Positions 16,524 to 24,872 of a stretch of DNA of 34,500 bases are shown one piece after another. The stretch spans positions 1-34,500 of the forward strand of contig JAJRZV010000056.1 in the NCBI GenBank assembly GCA_024275095.1, in the 5' to 3' direction. The stretch is from a bacterium. GTDB taxonomy: Bacteria > JAJRZV01. Below the pieces are notes generated by a model that was given only the letters and a program-made list of their open reading frames with translations, ran no database searches and had not been told where the DNA came from. Positions within the stretch are counted from its first letter, which is position 1. Each line of letters begins with the position of its first letter. The position numbers and the translations under genes were made by a program.

Positions 16524-17195
16524 ATGGTAAAAAGAGAACAGGCACCTTCTTCATCTCTCCTTTTTGAGCCTGTGACAATAGGTGGACTTGAATTAAAAAA
16601 CCGGTTGATAATGCCGGCCATGCACCTCAATTTCACCCCGGGTGGTGACGTCAACGAGAAAATTATAGAGTTTTACAGGCTGCGAGCGAAGGGTGGGGTA
16701 GGACTTATCATTGTCGGGGGAGCCTCTGTGGACAGGCTCGGCTCCAATCCCCTCATGCTTGGACTTCATGAGGACAGGTTCATACCAGGTCTCCGGGAAC
16801 TGGTCAAAGCGGTGAAGAACGAGGGGGCAAAAATTGGTGTCCAGCTGTATCATGCCGGTAGATACAATTATCGGGTCCTTACAGGGGGTGAGCAGCCTGT
16901 TGCACCTTCAGCGGTTGCGTCACGTCTGGGGGATACTCCCAGAGAAATGACATTAGAGGATATTCAAAGGGTCCAGCAGGCTTTTATCGATGCTGCTCGT
17001 CGTGCTGCAGAAGCAGGATTCGACGTGGTGGAAATATCCGGCTCAGCGGGTTATCTCGTGTGCCAGTTTCTTTCACCCTTAACCAACCGCAGAAATGATG
17101 AATATGGTGGCTCGCTCGAGAACAGATTCCGGTTCGTAAGCGAAATTATTGCGGGTATAAAAAAGGAACTCGGCGTTGATTTCCTCTGTCAGTGA
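16524..17195 (+). CDS. fadH: 2,4-dienoyl-CoA reductase (FadH family), N-terminal part before a frameshift
   Basis: This 223-codon frame encodes the first two thirds of an OYE-type FMN barrel: VQLYHAGRYN, GSAGYLVCQFLSPLTNRR and DEYGGSLENRFRF are all family features, and the GSxGYL segment matches FadH rather than the HxAHGYL version of other old yellow enzymes. It ends prematurely with DFLCQ and a TGA at 17193. Continuing in the +2 frame restores PLSVRMAGDD and the rest of FadH, so one base appears lost at TTCCTC (17181-17186). GGGAGGAAACACC before the ATG at 16524 is a strong ribosome site. FadH reduces 2,4-dienoyl-CoA during oxidation of unsaturated fatty acids. Unless the base is a sequencing error, this is a truncated, inactive barrel. 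Confidence 0.88.
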   Translation: MVKREQAPSSSLLFEPVTIGGLELKNRLIMPAMHLNFTPGGDVNEKIIEFYRLRAKGGVGLIIVGGASVDRLGSNPLMLGLHEDRFIPGLRELVKAVKNEGAKIGVQLYHAGRYNYRVLTGGEQPVAPSAVASRLGDTPREMTLEDIQRVQQAFIDAARRAAEAGFDVVEISGSAGYLVCQFLSPLTNRRNDEYGGSLENRFRFVSEIIAGIKKELGVDFLCQ

Positions 17196-18544
17196 GAATG
17201 GCAGGTGATGATTTCGTAGGGGGTAGTAACAATATTCTCGAAACGGTGAAAATCGCCAGGCTTTACCAGGATGCAGGAGTACATCTTCTGTCGGTAACCG
17301 GAGGATGGCATGAAACGCGTGTGCCCCAGATTACTATGAATGTACCAGAGGGAGCTTTTGCATACCTTGCAAGAGAAATCAAGAAAGCTGTAGATATTCC
17401 TGTTGCGGCATCCAACCGTATCCGGCATAAAGCATTTGCAGAGCAACTGCTCAAAGAAGGATGGTGTGATCTGGTCAACCTTGGGCGTCCTCTCATTGCT
17501 GATCCTCATCTCCCTGCCAAGTGGTCGTGGAACAGAGAAAATGAAGTGTTGCTTTGTACTGGGTGCAACCAGGGTTGTTTTGATCCCCTGTTCACGGGAG
17601 AGCCCTCCACGTGTACGGTCAATCCTTACGCAGGCAGGGAAAGCGAATGGATGTTCACATCTGCGGGAAAAAAGAAAAAAGTTTTGATAATAGGAGCTGG
17701 GCCTGCAGGAATGAATGCGGCGATTACCGCAGCAGAGCGAGGACATGATGTCGTACTTTTCGAAAAGGAGGATGAACCGGGTGGAATGCTCAGGTATGCA
17801 GGTCTTCCTCCCGGACGTGAAGACTGGATGGAATACCTGGATTACATGAAGCGCCAACTCGAAAAAGCGCCTGTAGATATAAATTTCAGTGCAAAAATTT
17901 CTTCTAAGGAAGTACTGAGTATTAAACCTGACGCCCTCGTTGTGGCTACAGGAGGGGAACCTGTGATTCCGGAGATCCCCGGGGTTCACCTGGACCACGT
18001 CGTCAGTGCTATTGATGTACTCGCCGGTCGGATCAAGCCCGGAAAAAGAGTGGTCATAATCGGCGGTGGCGGGACGGGTGTGGAGGCTGCGCTCGCCCTT
18101 GCAGCGAGGGGGACGGTGGACAGCAAACAGTTTTTCTTTTTGTGGATGTGGGGAGCCGTAACAGAGGATATTGCAAAGCGGATCACGTTAAGAGGAACCC
18201 ACGAAGTTACAATTCTCAAAAGGAGCCCGGGAATGGGCCGGGGACTGTCGCGCTCCACGCGATGGGTGATGATTCACGAACTCAGGAAACGAGGTGTGCA
18301 CATGTACGATGGTGTCACTTTTCATTCCATCAGCGAGGAAGGCATCACATGTACAGTAAGAGGAGAAGAAAAATTTTTTCCAGCTGACACCGTTGTCATT
18401 GCCGCAGGGCTACGGCCGCGACGGGAGATTTACGACGAGCTGAAAGAACAATTTAAAGAAATTTACCTGATTGGTGATGCTGCTTCACCCAGAAGAGCAT
18501 TGCAGGCCATTAACGAGGGTGTGGAAATAGGGTTGAAGATATGA
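17192..18544 (+). CDS. fadH: 2,4-dienoyl-CoA reductase (FadH family), C-terminal part after a frameshift
   Basis: This 450-codon frame completes the protein begun at 16524; together they give 673 residues against about 672 for E. coli FadH. It starts formally at GTG 17192, but the reading frame extends upstream to the frameshift site. It holds the end of the FMN barrel (TGGWHETRVP, LVNLGRPLIADPHLP), the 4Fe-4S cysteines CTGCNQGC and STCTVNP, an FAD-binding IGAGPAGMNAA motif and a second dinucleotide fold IGGGGTGVEAA for NAD(P)H. The C-terminal VVIAAGLRPRRE and IYLIGDAASPRRALQA segments are also typical. There is no ribosome site of its own before 17192. Related enzymes such as enoate reductases share this layout, so the exact substrate is less certain than the family. 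Confidence 0.88.
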   Translation: MRMAGDDFVGGSNNILETVKIARLYQDAGVHLLSVTGGWHETRVPQITMNVPEGAFAYLAREIKKAVDIPVAASNRIRHKAFAEQLLKEGWCDLVNLGRPLIADPHLPAKWSWNRENEVLLCTGCNQGCFDPLFTGEPSTCTVNPYAGRESEWMFTSAGKKKKVLIIGAGPAGMNAAITAAERGHDVVLFEKEDEPGGMLRYAGLPPGREDWMEYLDYMKRQLEKAPVDINFSAKISSKEVLSIKPDALVVATGGEPVIPEIPGVHLDHVVSAIDVLAGRIKPGKRVVIIGGGGTGVEAALALAARGTVDSKQFFFLWMWGAVTEDIAKRITLRGTHEVTILKRSPGMGRGLSRSTRWVMIHELRKRGVHMYDGVTFHSISEEGITCTVRGEEKFFPADTVVIAAGLRPRREIYDELKEQFKEIYLIGDAASPRRALQAINEGVEIGLKI

Positions 18545-18855
18545 GAGTAGAAAACAGTATTTTGTAATTTTATTGGAGCTATAGAGGGTTGTGTTAAAGC
18601 AACAAGTGAAGATTTTTTTGAACGTTTACCAATGGTGAAGGTAATTTTGTGTTGTTTGTTCCGGTGATATTCGCATCTGTTCAGTTCTTTTCAAAAACCG
18701 TGATTCTTGATTAACTCAGGTACTTTTGATAATGTTTCAATTACTTTAAAAATTCTGTTATTCCGGTGGGGATTTGAGGTGGAGAGGGAGAGAGGGGCTG
18801 TAACCCTGATGGTGAAAAAAATTGCCATAACAAATTACCTTAAAGGAGGAGAATA
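18545..18855 (+). promoter_or_regulatory. 311-base gap before the acyl-CoA synthetase; possible promoter
   Basis: No gene is seen here; the longest ATG frames are around ten codons. The stretch is AT-rich and ends in AAAGGAGGAGAATA before the ATG at 18856, a strong ribosome site. A weak promoter candidate is TTGATT (18707-18712) and GATAAT (18728-18733), but the 15-base spacer is short. A purine-rich run lies at about 18775-18795. GTTG-N8-CAAC near 18590 followed by a T run at about 18613 could be a feeble terminator for the fadH unit. No FadR or PsrA operator was recognised. Confidence 0.3.
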
Positions 18856-20661
18856 ATGACAGAAGCCTTAAAGTTCCCGTTTAAAAATTTACCCGAGATG
18901 TTTTTTAAACGAGTTGAGAAAGATCCTGACAGGGTTGCCTACATCTACCATGACGGCACGCAGTGGAAAAAAGCAACGTGGAAAGAAACCGGCGAAAAGG
19001 TGAAACAGGCTGCATCCGCCATAATCAATATGGGGCTTGAAAAAGGCGATAGGGTGTGTATTTTCGGTTACAACTCCTACCCATGGCTCATCGCTGACTA
19101 TGGTACGCTCTGTGCCGGAGGGGTGGTTGTCCCCATTTATCACACATTACCCGCAGACCAGGCAGGTTACATTATCAAAGACTGTGAAGCAAAGTTCGTG
19201 TTCGTTGAAAATGAGGTGGCTCTTGAAAAGGTTAAATCTGTAAAGGATGAAATCCCGTTCGTAAAAAAAGTTATTACTTTCTCAGGGCTTGACAGGGGTG
19301 ACGGCGAGTGGCTCATGACATTTGAGGAGTTTATGCAGGAGGGTATCTCTAACCCGCGAGAGGAGGAGATTCAGAGAAGAGTAGAGAGTGTTGATACAGA
19401 TGCCCTGGCGTGCTTTGTGTATACATCCGGTACAACTGGGCCGCCCAAGGGAGTAATGCAAAGTCACCGCAATCATTTAGCCATGGCTGAAATGCTCCAG
19501 AGCATCGGCACGTTTGAAGAAGATGACCTCATGTACCTGTTTCTGCCGGTTGCCCACTCTTTTGCACGCGCTGCATGGTATGGGGCTCCATTTATAGGAT
19601 TTACCATTGCCATCTCAAGAGGCATAGACAAGGTTGTGGACGACCTTCAGGAGATTAAACCCACGATAGTGCCGTCTGTCCCCAGAATTTTTGAAAAAAT
19701 ATACGATGCTGTCCATTCCAACGCCATGGCCAGCCCTGTAAAAAAGAAGATTTTCGACTGGGCTGTGAAGGTGGGTAAGGAGAGAAGTAAATACATCATT
19801 AACAAAAAGCCTGTGCCCTTGCTGTTAAAAATCAAGTATAAAATCGCGTTCGCCCTCGTATTCAAAAAGCTTCATGAACGCGTGGGTGGACGCATCAGGT
19901 TTTTTATTTCCGGGGGGGCGCCCCTTTCTGCGGAAATCGCCGAATTTTTTCATGCTGCTGATTTGCTGGTTCTGGAAGGTTATGGACTCACGGAAACAAC
20001 GCCTGCTGTTACAATCAACCGGGCAGAAGCGTATAAGTTTGGAACGGTGGGGCTTCCACTACCGGGGGTGGAATTGAAGATCGCTGATGATGGAGAAATC
20101 CTGGCAAAAGGTCCCAATATCGCCCTTGGTTACTACAAGAAAGAAGCAGAAACAAAAGAAGCTTTTGAAGAATCTGGTTGGTTCCATACGGGCGATATCG
20201 GCGAGTTCGATGAAGACGGCTTCCTCAGGATAACCGACAGAAAGAAAGACCTTATCGTCACTGCCGGTGGTAAAAACATCGCTCCCCAGATCATTGAAAA
20301 CATGGTGAAAGCCGAAACCCCCCTTATCAGTCAGGTGGTAATGATAGGAGACAAAAAGCCTTACTGCGTGGCACTCGTGTCACTGAATGAAGAAGAACTG
20401 AAGAAATGGGCGGACAATCAAGGCAAGGGGGATAAATCCCTCGAAGAACTTGCAAGAGATAGCGAGGTCGAAAATATTGTACGCCAGGCCATAGAGCGGG
20501 TGAACGCACGTCTCGCATCTTTTGAAACCATAAAAAAGTTCCGTATTGTGCCCAGGGATTTCACAATCGAGAACGGTGAGTTGACCCCCACTTTGAAAGT
20601 GAAACGAAAGGTTGTCATGCAAAAATACAAAGACCTCATAGAACAGATGTACGCGGAATAG
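18856..20661 (+). CDS. Long-chain fatty-acid-CoA ligase (AMP-forming)
   Basis: The 601-residue enzyme activates fatty acids to acyl-CoA through an acyl-adenylate. The adenylating-enzyme motifs are complete: the ATP loop YTSGTTGPPKGV near residue 190, YGLTETTP near 376, GWFHTGDIGEFDEDGFL, DRKKDLIVTAGGKNIAP, and the C-terminal LTPTLKVKR with the catalytic lysine at about 581. The layout (HSFARAAWYG and the large PSVPRIFEKIYDAV loop) is that of the long-chain FadD15/ACSL group rather than acetyl-CoA synthetase. No membrane segment is obvious. Its nearness to fadH suggests a shared role in fatty-acid use, though the 311-base gap means separate transcription is possible. Substrate length is inferred only. 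Confidence 0.93.
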   Translation: MTEALKFPFKNLPEMFFKRVEKDPDRVAYIYHDGTQWKKATWKETGEKVKQAASAIINMGLEKGDRVCIFGYNSYPWLIADYGTLCAGGVVVPIYHTLPADQAGYIIKDCEAKFVFVENEVALEKVKSVKDEIPFVKKVITFSGLDRGDGEWLMTFEEFMQEGISNPREEEIQRRVESVDTDALACFVYTSGTTGPPKGVMQSHRNHLAMAEMLQSIGTFEEDDLMYLFLPVAHSFARAAWYGAPFIGFTIAISRGIDKVVDDLQEIKPTIVPSVPRIFEKIYDAVHSNAMASPVKKKIFDWAVKVGKERSKYIINKKPVPLLLKIKYKIAFALVFKKLHERVGGRIRFFISGGAPLSAEIAEFFHAADLLVLEGYGLTETTPAVTINRAEAYKFGTVGLPLPGVELKIADDGEILAKGPNIALGYYKKEAETKEAFEESGWFHTGDIGEFDEDGFLRITDRKKDLIVTAGGKNIAPQIIENMVKAETPLISQVVMIGDKKPYCVALVSLNEEELKKWADNQGKGDKSLEELARDSEVENIVRQAIERVNARLASFETIKKFRIVPRDFTIENGELTPTLKVKRKVVMQKYKDLIEQMYAE

Positions 20662-20703
20662 AGGCGGCGTAGAGAAGCAATACTCGCTTAACAGGTAAAA
20701 CCC

Positions 20704-22488
20704 ATGAGGCGGGAACACTGGGGTACTCGGATAGGCTTGATTCTTGCGATGGCAGGAAACGCCATCGGCCTTGGCAATTTTCTGCGCTTTCCTGTTCAGG
20801 CTGCCAAGAACGGTGGCGGTGCCTTTATGATTCCCTATTTCATATCGTTTATTTTACTGGGCATTCCACTCATGTGGGTGGAATGGACCATTGGTCGTTA
20901 CGGAGGCGTAAGAGGGCATGGGTCCACACCGGGCATGTTCGATGCTATGTGGAGATCGCGGGCTGCCAAGTTTATAGGGGTTGTAGGAATTTTTACACCA
21001 TTGGTGATTGCTATTTACTATGTTTACATAGAGTCATGGACACTTGCCTACAGCATATTTTCATTTACAGGGGGATTTTACCACCTCGGCGCTATTGCAA
21101 AGGGTGCTCAGGATTTTCACAAGATGCTTCTTCCTTTTCAGAGCTTTTTTAATGAATTTACCGGCATGGCGCAATCCGGTTACGTGATAAAGCCTGCTGT
21201 ATACGCCTATCTTGTTTTCGTGTTTACCCTGGCAGTGAACATATGGGTTATTTATCGTGGCATTTCCGCGGGAATTGAACGACTTGCGAAACTGGCGATG
21301 CCATTGCTCTTTATCATGGCGGTAATTCTTATGATTCGCGTTCTTACTCTTGGCCAGCAGGTACCTGGAGGACCGACTCCCATTGAAGGCCTCGCATTTC
21401 TGTGGGAGCCGGACTTCAGCCAGCTGACCAATGCCAGTATATGGCTTGCTGCTGCAGGTCAAATCTTTTTTACGCTTTCACTGGGCACAGCCGCCATTCA
21501 CGCATACGCGAGTTACCTTTCGGAGAAGGATGATATCGTCCTTTCTGGACTTACCACTTCTACCATTAACGAATTTGCAGAAATTGTTCTGGGAGCTTCC
21601 ATTGCCATTCCTGCAGCTGTCGTCTTTTTTGGTGTTACAGGTGCGACCGAAATAGCAGAAAGCGGAGCCTTTACGCTCGGCTTCATTACCATGCCATCCA
21701 TATTCAGCACCATGAAAGCCGGGGCTTTCTTTGGAGGCTTGTGGTTTGGTTTGCTGTTTTTTGCTGGCATTACCTCCTCGGTGGCGCTTTCACAACCTGC
21801 CATGGCATTTCTGGAAGACGAGTTTGGACTGGACAGGAAAAAGTCCGCGTATATTCTTGGATTGTTTATCTTCGTCACGGCTCACATACCTATATTTCTC
21901 AGCGGCGCGCTGGACGAGATGGACTTCTGGGCAGGCACCTTTGGACTTGTGTTTTTCGCGACCCTCGAGATACTCGTGTTCATTCTTGCATTTGGTATTG
22001 ATCGAGGATGGGAGGAGATGCATAAAGGTGCACAAATTCAGGTCCCAAAATTTTTCAAAATTGTTATCAAGTACATTACGCCAACTTTTCTCCTTGTTAT
22101 TCTTGCAGTGTGGATTACACAGGACATCGGAAGAATATTTTCCGGGGTATCTTTAACCATTACGTACACCCGGGTTTTCCTGCTGTTTCTTTTTCTGGGC
22201 CTTCTTTACGCAGTGAAGGTTATCTGGAGCTGGAAGGAGTGGGGCAGAGAACTCGATGCTTCCAGGCGCATGTCGTTTTTTGCAAAAGAAACAGGGGAAT
22301 TTTTTTCCTGGGTTGTGATGGTCGTGTCCGTTGCTGGTGTGCTTGCCGGCGTGGCCAAGCTGGCAGGCTCTTCCACAACAGACGGGTGGAACATAATCTT
22401 TCTCTCGATAACTATATTTGTTCTTGGTATTATTGCTCTTGTGGGAAGCCGATTGCTTGAAGAAAGAATCAGGAGGAGGGGATCTTGA
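20704..22488 (+). CDS. Sodium-dependent transporter, neurotransmitter:sodium symporter (SNF) family
   Basis: A 594-residue inner-membrane protein with about 12 helices. The first helix carries the family signature GNAIGLGNFLRFP followed by NGGGAFMIPYF, which forms the sodium and substrate sites in the LeuT fold. Further helices include the GQIFFTLSLGTAAIHAYASY segment of helix 6 and the TSSVALSQPAMAFLEDEFG region of helix 8. Bacterial members import amino acids such as methionine, alanine, leucine or tryptophan, or tyramine-like amines; the substrate is not readable here. It lies 42 bases after the acyl-CoA synthetase with only AGGT as a ribosome site. The stop overlaps a tiny membrane-protein gene resembling MetS subunits, which favours the MetP-like methionine/alanine branch. 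Confidence 0.94.
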   Translation: MRREHWGTRIGLILAMAGNAIGLGNFLRFPVQAAKNGGGAFMIPYFISFILLGIPLMWVEWTIGRYGGVRGHGSTPGMFDAMWRSRAAKFIGVVGIFTPLVIAIYYVYIESWTLAYSIFSFTGGFYHLGAIAKGAQDFHKMLLPFQSFFNEFTGMAQSGYVIKPAVYAYLVFVFTLAVNIWVIYRGISAGIERLAKLAMPLLFIMAVILMIRVLTLGQQVPGGPTPIEGLAFLWEPDFSQLTNASIWLAAAGQIFFTLSLGTAAIHAYASYLSEKDDIVLSGLTTSTINEFAEIVLGASIAIPAAVVFFGVTGATEIAESGAFTLGFITMPSIFSTMKAGAFFGGLWFGLLFFAGITSSVALSQPAMAFLEDEFGLDRKKSAYILGLFIFVTAHIPIFLSGALDEMDFWAGTFGLVFFATLEILVFILAFGIDRGWEEMHKGAQIQVPKFFKIVIKYITPTFLLVILAVWITQDIGRIFSGVSLTITYTRVFLLFLFLGLLYAVKVIWSWKEWGRELDASRRMSFFAKETGEFFSWVVMVVSVAGVLAGVAKLAGSSTTDGWNIIFLSITIFVLGIIALVGSRLLEERIRRRGS

Positions 22489-22613
22489 GCATAGCAGGGT
22501 GGGTGTTCATGCTTACTGCATGGACTCTCGTGACTGTACTGCTTGCAGTGTGTTTTTATTTTGTTTTGAAAACCAATTCCAGGGGAGAGAATACTCATGG
22601 CCAGACTGAATAA
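22485..22613 (+). CDS. Small single-helix membrane protein, probable MetS-like subunit of the symporter
   Basis: A 42-codon frame starts at TTG 22485, overlapping the symporter stop (TTGA), and ends with TAA at 22611-22613, inside the start of the TPR gene. AGGAGG (22471-22476) lies eight bases before the TTG, an ideal ribosome site. The product has one membrane helix (GWVFMLTAWTLVTVLLAVCF) and a short polar tail. In Corynebacterium glutamicum the symporter MetP needs a small one-helix partner, MetS, encoded immediately downstream, and the same layout recurs in many bacteria. Size, topology, overlap and ribosome site agree with that role. Sequence identity to the family was not tested and the TTG start is inferred. 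Confidence 0.7.
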   Translation: MSIAGWVFMLTAWTLVTVLLAVCFYFVLKTNSRGENTHGQTE

Positions 22614-23295
22614 AGGTTCCAAAAGTGTGGCAAAGCAGGTGGACCCGTTTTTCGCTTTTATGGGTCGAATCGGAACATTCATCAGAGTACACTGGATACC
22701 CCTGATCGTCGCTGTAGGGGTGGTGGTTCTACTTGCAGGCGTTGCTTATACTGTGGATTATCTTCACGCGAAAAGGGAATCCAGCGCGTGGATTACGTAC
22801 TTCAACATTATTGTAAGCAAGCAGAAAGGTGGAAACGAGAGCAGGAGTCTGGAAGAGGTGGTTGCCTCTCACCCCAATACCATCGCTTCCAAGCTGGCAG
22901 CCATGGAGGTGGCAGCACGGCTGTATCAGGAAGGAAGGTATTCCGAGGCAATGGAATTCATTAAGGATATTGAAAAAGAAGACGAACAGCCGTTTTTTAA
23001 ATACACCTACATGCTGCTAAAGGCCAAGATACTGGATAAGCTGGGTAAAACCAAGGATGCTCTTGGAATATACGAGGATATAATGGTGTCAGAAGATGCC
23101 CTGTTCCTTGGAATGGAACCTTACGTCCAGTCGGCAATTCTCTACTTTAAAACAGGAAATACCCAGGCGGCACTGAGAATTATCAACCAGGGAATGATGA
23201 AATTTCAAAAGGGTTATGAAACGATGGCTGTATTGTTGAACAGTTTTTACAGGCTTTTTGCTCTCAACCTTGTATCACCTTCAGAATTATTTTGA
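22597..23295 (+). CDS. Membrane-anchored TPR protein, YfgM-like
   Basis: A 232-residue protein with a short basic cytoplasmic N-terminus, one membrane helix (about residues 34-54, WIPLIVAVGVVVLLAGVAYT) and a periplasmic helical region. The segment IASKLAAMEVAARLYQEGRY opens TPR-type helix pairs that continue through QAALRIINQGMMKF. This architecture is that of YfgM, which binds the SecYEG translocon and works with periplasmic chaperones. A secreted beta-propeller-like protein follows after 17 bases, the same pairing as yfgM and bamB in gammaproteobacteria. GGGGAGAG lies eight bases before the ATG, which itself overlaps the small transporter subunit. The YfgM call is by architecture and context, not by close sequence match. 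Confidence 0.65.
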   Translation: MARLNKGSKSVAKQVDPFFAFMGRIGTFIRVHWIPLIVAVGVVVLLAGVAYTVDYLHAKRESSAWITYFNIIVSKQKGGNESRSLEEVVASHPNTIASKLAAMEVAARLYQEGRYSEAMEFIKDIEKEDEQPFFKYTYMLLKAKILDKLGKTKDALGIYEDIMVSEDALFLGMEPYVQSAILYFKTGNTQAALRIINQGMMKFQKGYETMAVLLNSFYRLFALNLVSPSELF

Positions 23296-23312
23296 TAGTT
23301 TAGAACAACGGG

Positions 23313-24740
23313 ATGAAACAGCGTTTCTTTCTTTTTCTGAGTGCTGTGGTTGTTTCTGCAGTTGTTCCTCTCGCTTCCGCGATTGAAGAGAGCAGTGCGG
23401 AAGCGTGGAAAGGTCCGAATCCACAGGCCGAAGCGCTTCTGGTAATCAAAAAACGGATGACACCACATCACCGGGCTTCACTGTTTACGGCCCTGAAGGG
23501 TAGGGAAAACACGGCAGGCCCTGTCATCTGTGCAGGTGAGGTTGTGGCGATAACGGAAGATGGAGTTCTGTACAGCATCAACACCGGTACCCTTAAAACC
23601 CGGAGTGTAGAATTTGGACGCCAGGTTTACACAACTCCATTGTGCATAAACGGGAAAGAAGTGGTTATCGGTGACGAGGACGGCTGGCTGTATGTAGTAG
23701 ATGTGTCTTCATTTGAAGTTTCAGAAAAGCGGCGGGTGGCAACATATCCTGTAAGAAAATTGTGGAAAAAGGAGGATCGCATCTTTGTCAAGGATGCTTC
23801 TGGTAAGCTCATGATTTTGAAATTGTCGGCTGGTGGCACGAGCAAAAAAATTCTGGGCAACACCTTGTTCACGTTTGATCTCTCCTCGAAGGGATACCTT
23901 AAAGACTACGTTATTATCAGAGATGCACCAATACGCGCTTGCGGTGCTTATGCAGGTACTGTGGTGGACGGACGAGCAAAAATAGTCAATTTTCTATCAG
24001 GTACGAACATTATGCAGCAGCATAAAACCCCGCCTATCGATGATGTCATTTGCTTTGAAGATAAATCCAGCAAAGACCGTCCAGCATGGGCAGGCCTGGA
24101 TGCCGGCGGAGGTATTATTTACCAGATTAAACTTGCTTCTTCTAATAAAGATAAGAGTGAACAAGAAATTGAGATGGGTAGAGAAGTTTATCAGTTTGAA
24201 AGAAAAGAAAAAATTGTTTACCCGTTCTTTTTAAAATGCCATGAGGATGGAAATGGAAATACCGGCGCCGCTCGTACTACGGGTGTTGCTCCCGTGTTGA
24301 TCATTACCAATCAGCGGATACTTTTGTTGACCCCCGGCAAGTTGGAAGGGGAGTGGAGAAGGGAGAATTCAAAAAGTAGATTCTTACCCACAATTCGAAC
24401 TCTGGGAGTTTTTCGACGTGAATTGCCTGAGGGTACAGGCTTTTCAGGAATGAATTGTGTCGTGAGGAAAATTTCAGATAATAAAGGGGTGAACTATTAC
24501 GTTGCCGGTGTCGCGGGAAAATCCCTGTTTGTTATGGGACCTGCCGCCGCGGGAGAGAAAATCGATTACGTCGTGGAACCACTGCCGTATACAGCCCTTG
24601 CTCCTCCTCGCGTGTTTATTCCGCCTTTCGCGTCGTCTTTCTTCATGGTGGCGCTTCTTGACTCCGGGGATGAACTGACGCTTTTCGAAGTCCTTTCTGA
24701 AGATGCTCTTCACAATCTTCCACATGATGTGATGCGCTGA
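23313..24740 (+). CDS. Secreted beta-propeller-like protein (PQQ-repeat/BamB-type), function uncertain
   Basis: A 475-residue exported protein with a signal peptide (residues 1-23, VPLASA before IEES). It has repeats resembling PQQ/BamB propeller blades: AGEVVAITEDGVLYSINTGT, then KEVVIGDEDGWLYVVDVSS, then DRIFVKDASGKLMILKL, each a strand pair ending in a D/E-G-x-L-Y/M motif. The second half is more divergent but keeps short beta-strands (VLIITNQRILLLTPG). It has no lipobox, so it differs from BamB, which is a lipoprotein. It follows the YfgM-like gene by 17 bases. A role in outer-membrane protein assembly is a reasonable guess from context, but an unrelated periplasmic propeller cannot be excluded. 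Confidence 0.65.
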   Translation: MKQRFFLFLSAVVVSAVVPLASAIEESSAEAWKGPNPQAEALLVIKKRMTPHHRASLFTALKGRENTAGPVICAGEVVAITEDGVLYSINTGTLKTRSVEFGRQVYTTPLCINGKEVVIGDEDGWLYVVDVSSFEVSEKRRVATYPVRKLWKKEDRIFVKDASGKLMILKLSAGGTSKKILGNTLFTFDLSSKGYLKDYVIIRDAPIRACGAYAGTVVDGRAKIVNFLSGTNIMQQHKTPPIDDVICFEDKSSKDRPAWAGLDAGGGIIYQIKLASSNKDKSEQEIEMGREVYQFERKEKIVYPFFLKCHEDGNGNTGAARTTGVAPVLIITNQRILLLTPGKLEGEWRRENSKSRFLPTIRTLGVFRRELPEGTGFSGMNCVVRKISDNKGVNYYVAGVAGKSLFVMGPAAAGEKIDYVVEPLPYTALAPPRVFIPPFASSFFMVALLDSGDELTLFEVLSEDALHNLPHDVMR

Positions 24741-24757
24741 GTGAAGTTCATGTAATG

Positions 24758-24781
24758 GGGGTGCACCCCGCTTCTTTTTCT
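24758..24781 (+). terminator. Possible rho-independent terminator after the beta-propeller gene
   Basis: GGGGTGCACCCC (24758-24769) is a perfect palindrome that can fold as a four-base GC stem with a four-base loop, followed by CTTCTTTTTC. It lies 18 bases after the stop of the plus-strand operon and before a convergent gene, where a terminator is expected. The stem is short and the T run is broken, so strength is doubtful. Confidence 0.4.
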
Positions 24782-24845
24782 ATGCGATTGCATAATTTGA
24801 CATAATGTATATTATCGGAACTTATTGATAGGAAGGAAATATAAA

Positions 24846-24859
24846 GATTAAAAATAATC
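24846..24859 (-). terminator. Weak AT-rich hairpin after the response-regulator gene
   Basis: Read on the minus strand, GATTA-TTTT-TAATC forms a five-base stem with a four-base loop about 13 bases after the stop of the response-regulator gene, followed by TTTATATTT. The stem is almost all A:T, so it may be only a pause site. It is the sole candidate terminator for the pilus operon in this gap. Confidence 0.25.
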
Positions 24860-24872
24860 GCCCTTATTTTAT

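Noticed and set aside
17178-17195. Programmed -1 frameshift in fadH
   Set aside because: GATTTCCTC is not a slippery heptamer and no downstream structure is apparent; related FadH enzymes are single-frame, so mutation or sequencing error is the simpler reading.
17189-17998. A 269-codon minus-strand frame
   Set aside because: It is antisense to the second FadH frame, which has clear iron-sulfur and FAD motifs; the composition is that of a shadow.
22206-22682. A 158-codon minus-strand frame across the symporter end
   Set aside because: It is antisense to three well-supported genes, including the small transporter subunit.
24797-24802. Perfect TTGACA box on the plus strand
   Set aside because: No -10 element lies 16-18 bases downstream and transcription would run antisense into the response-regulator gene.
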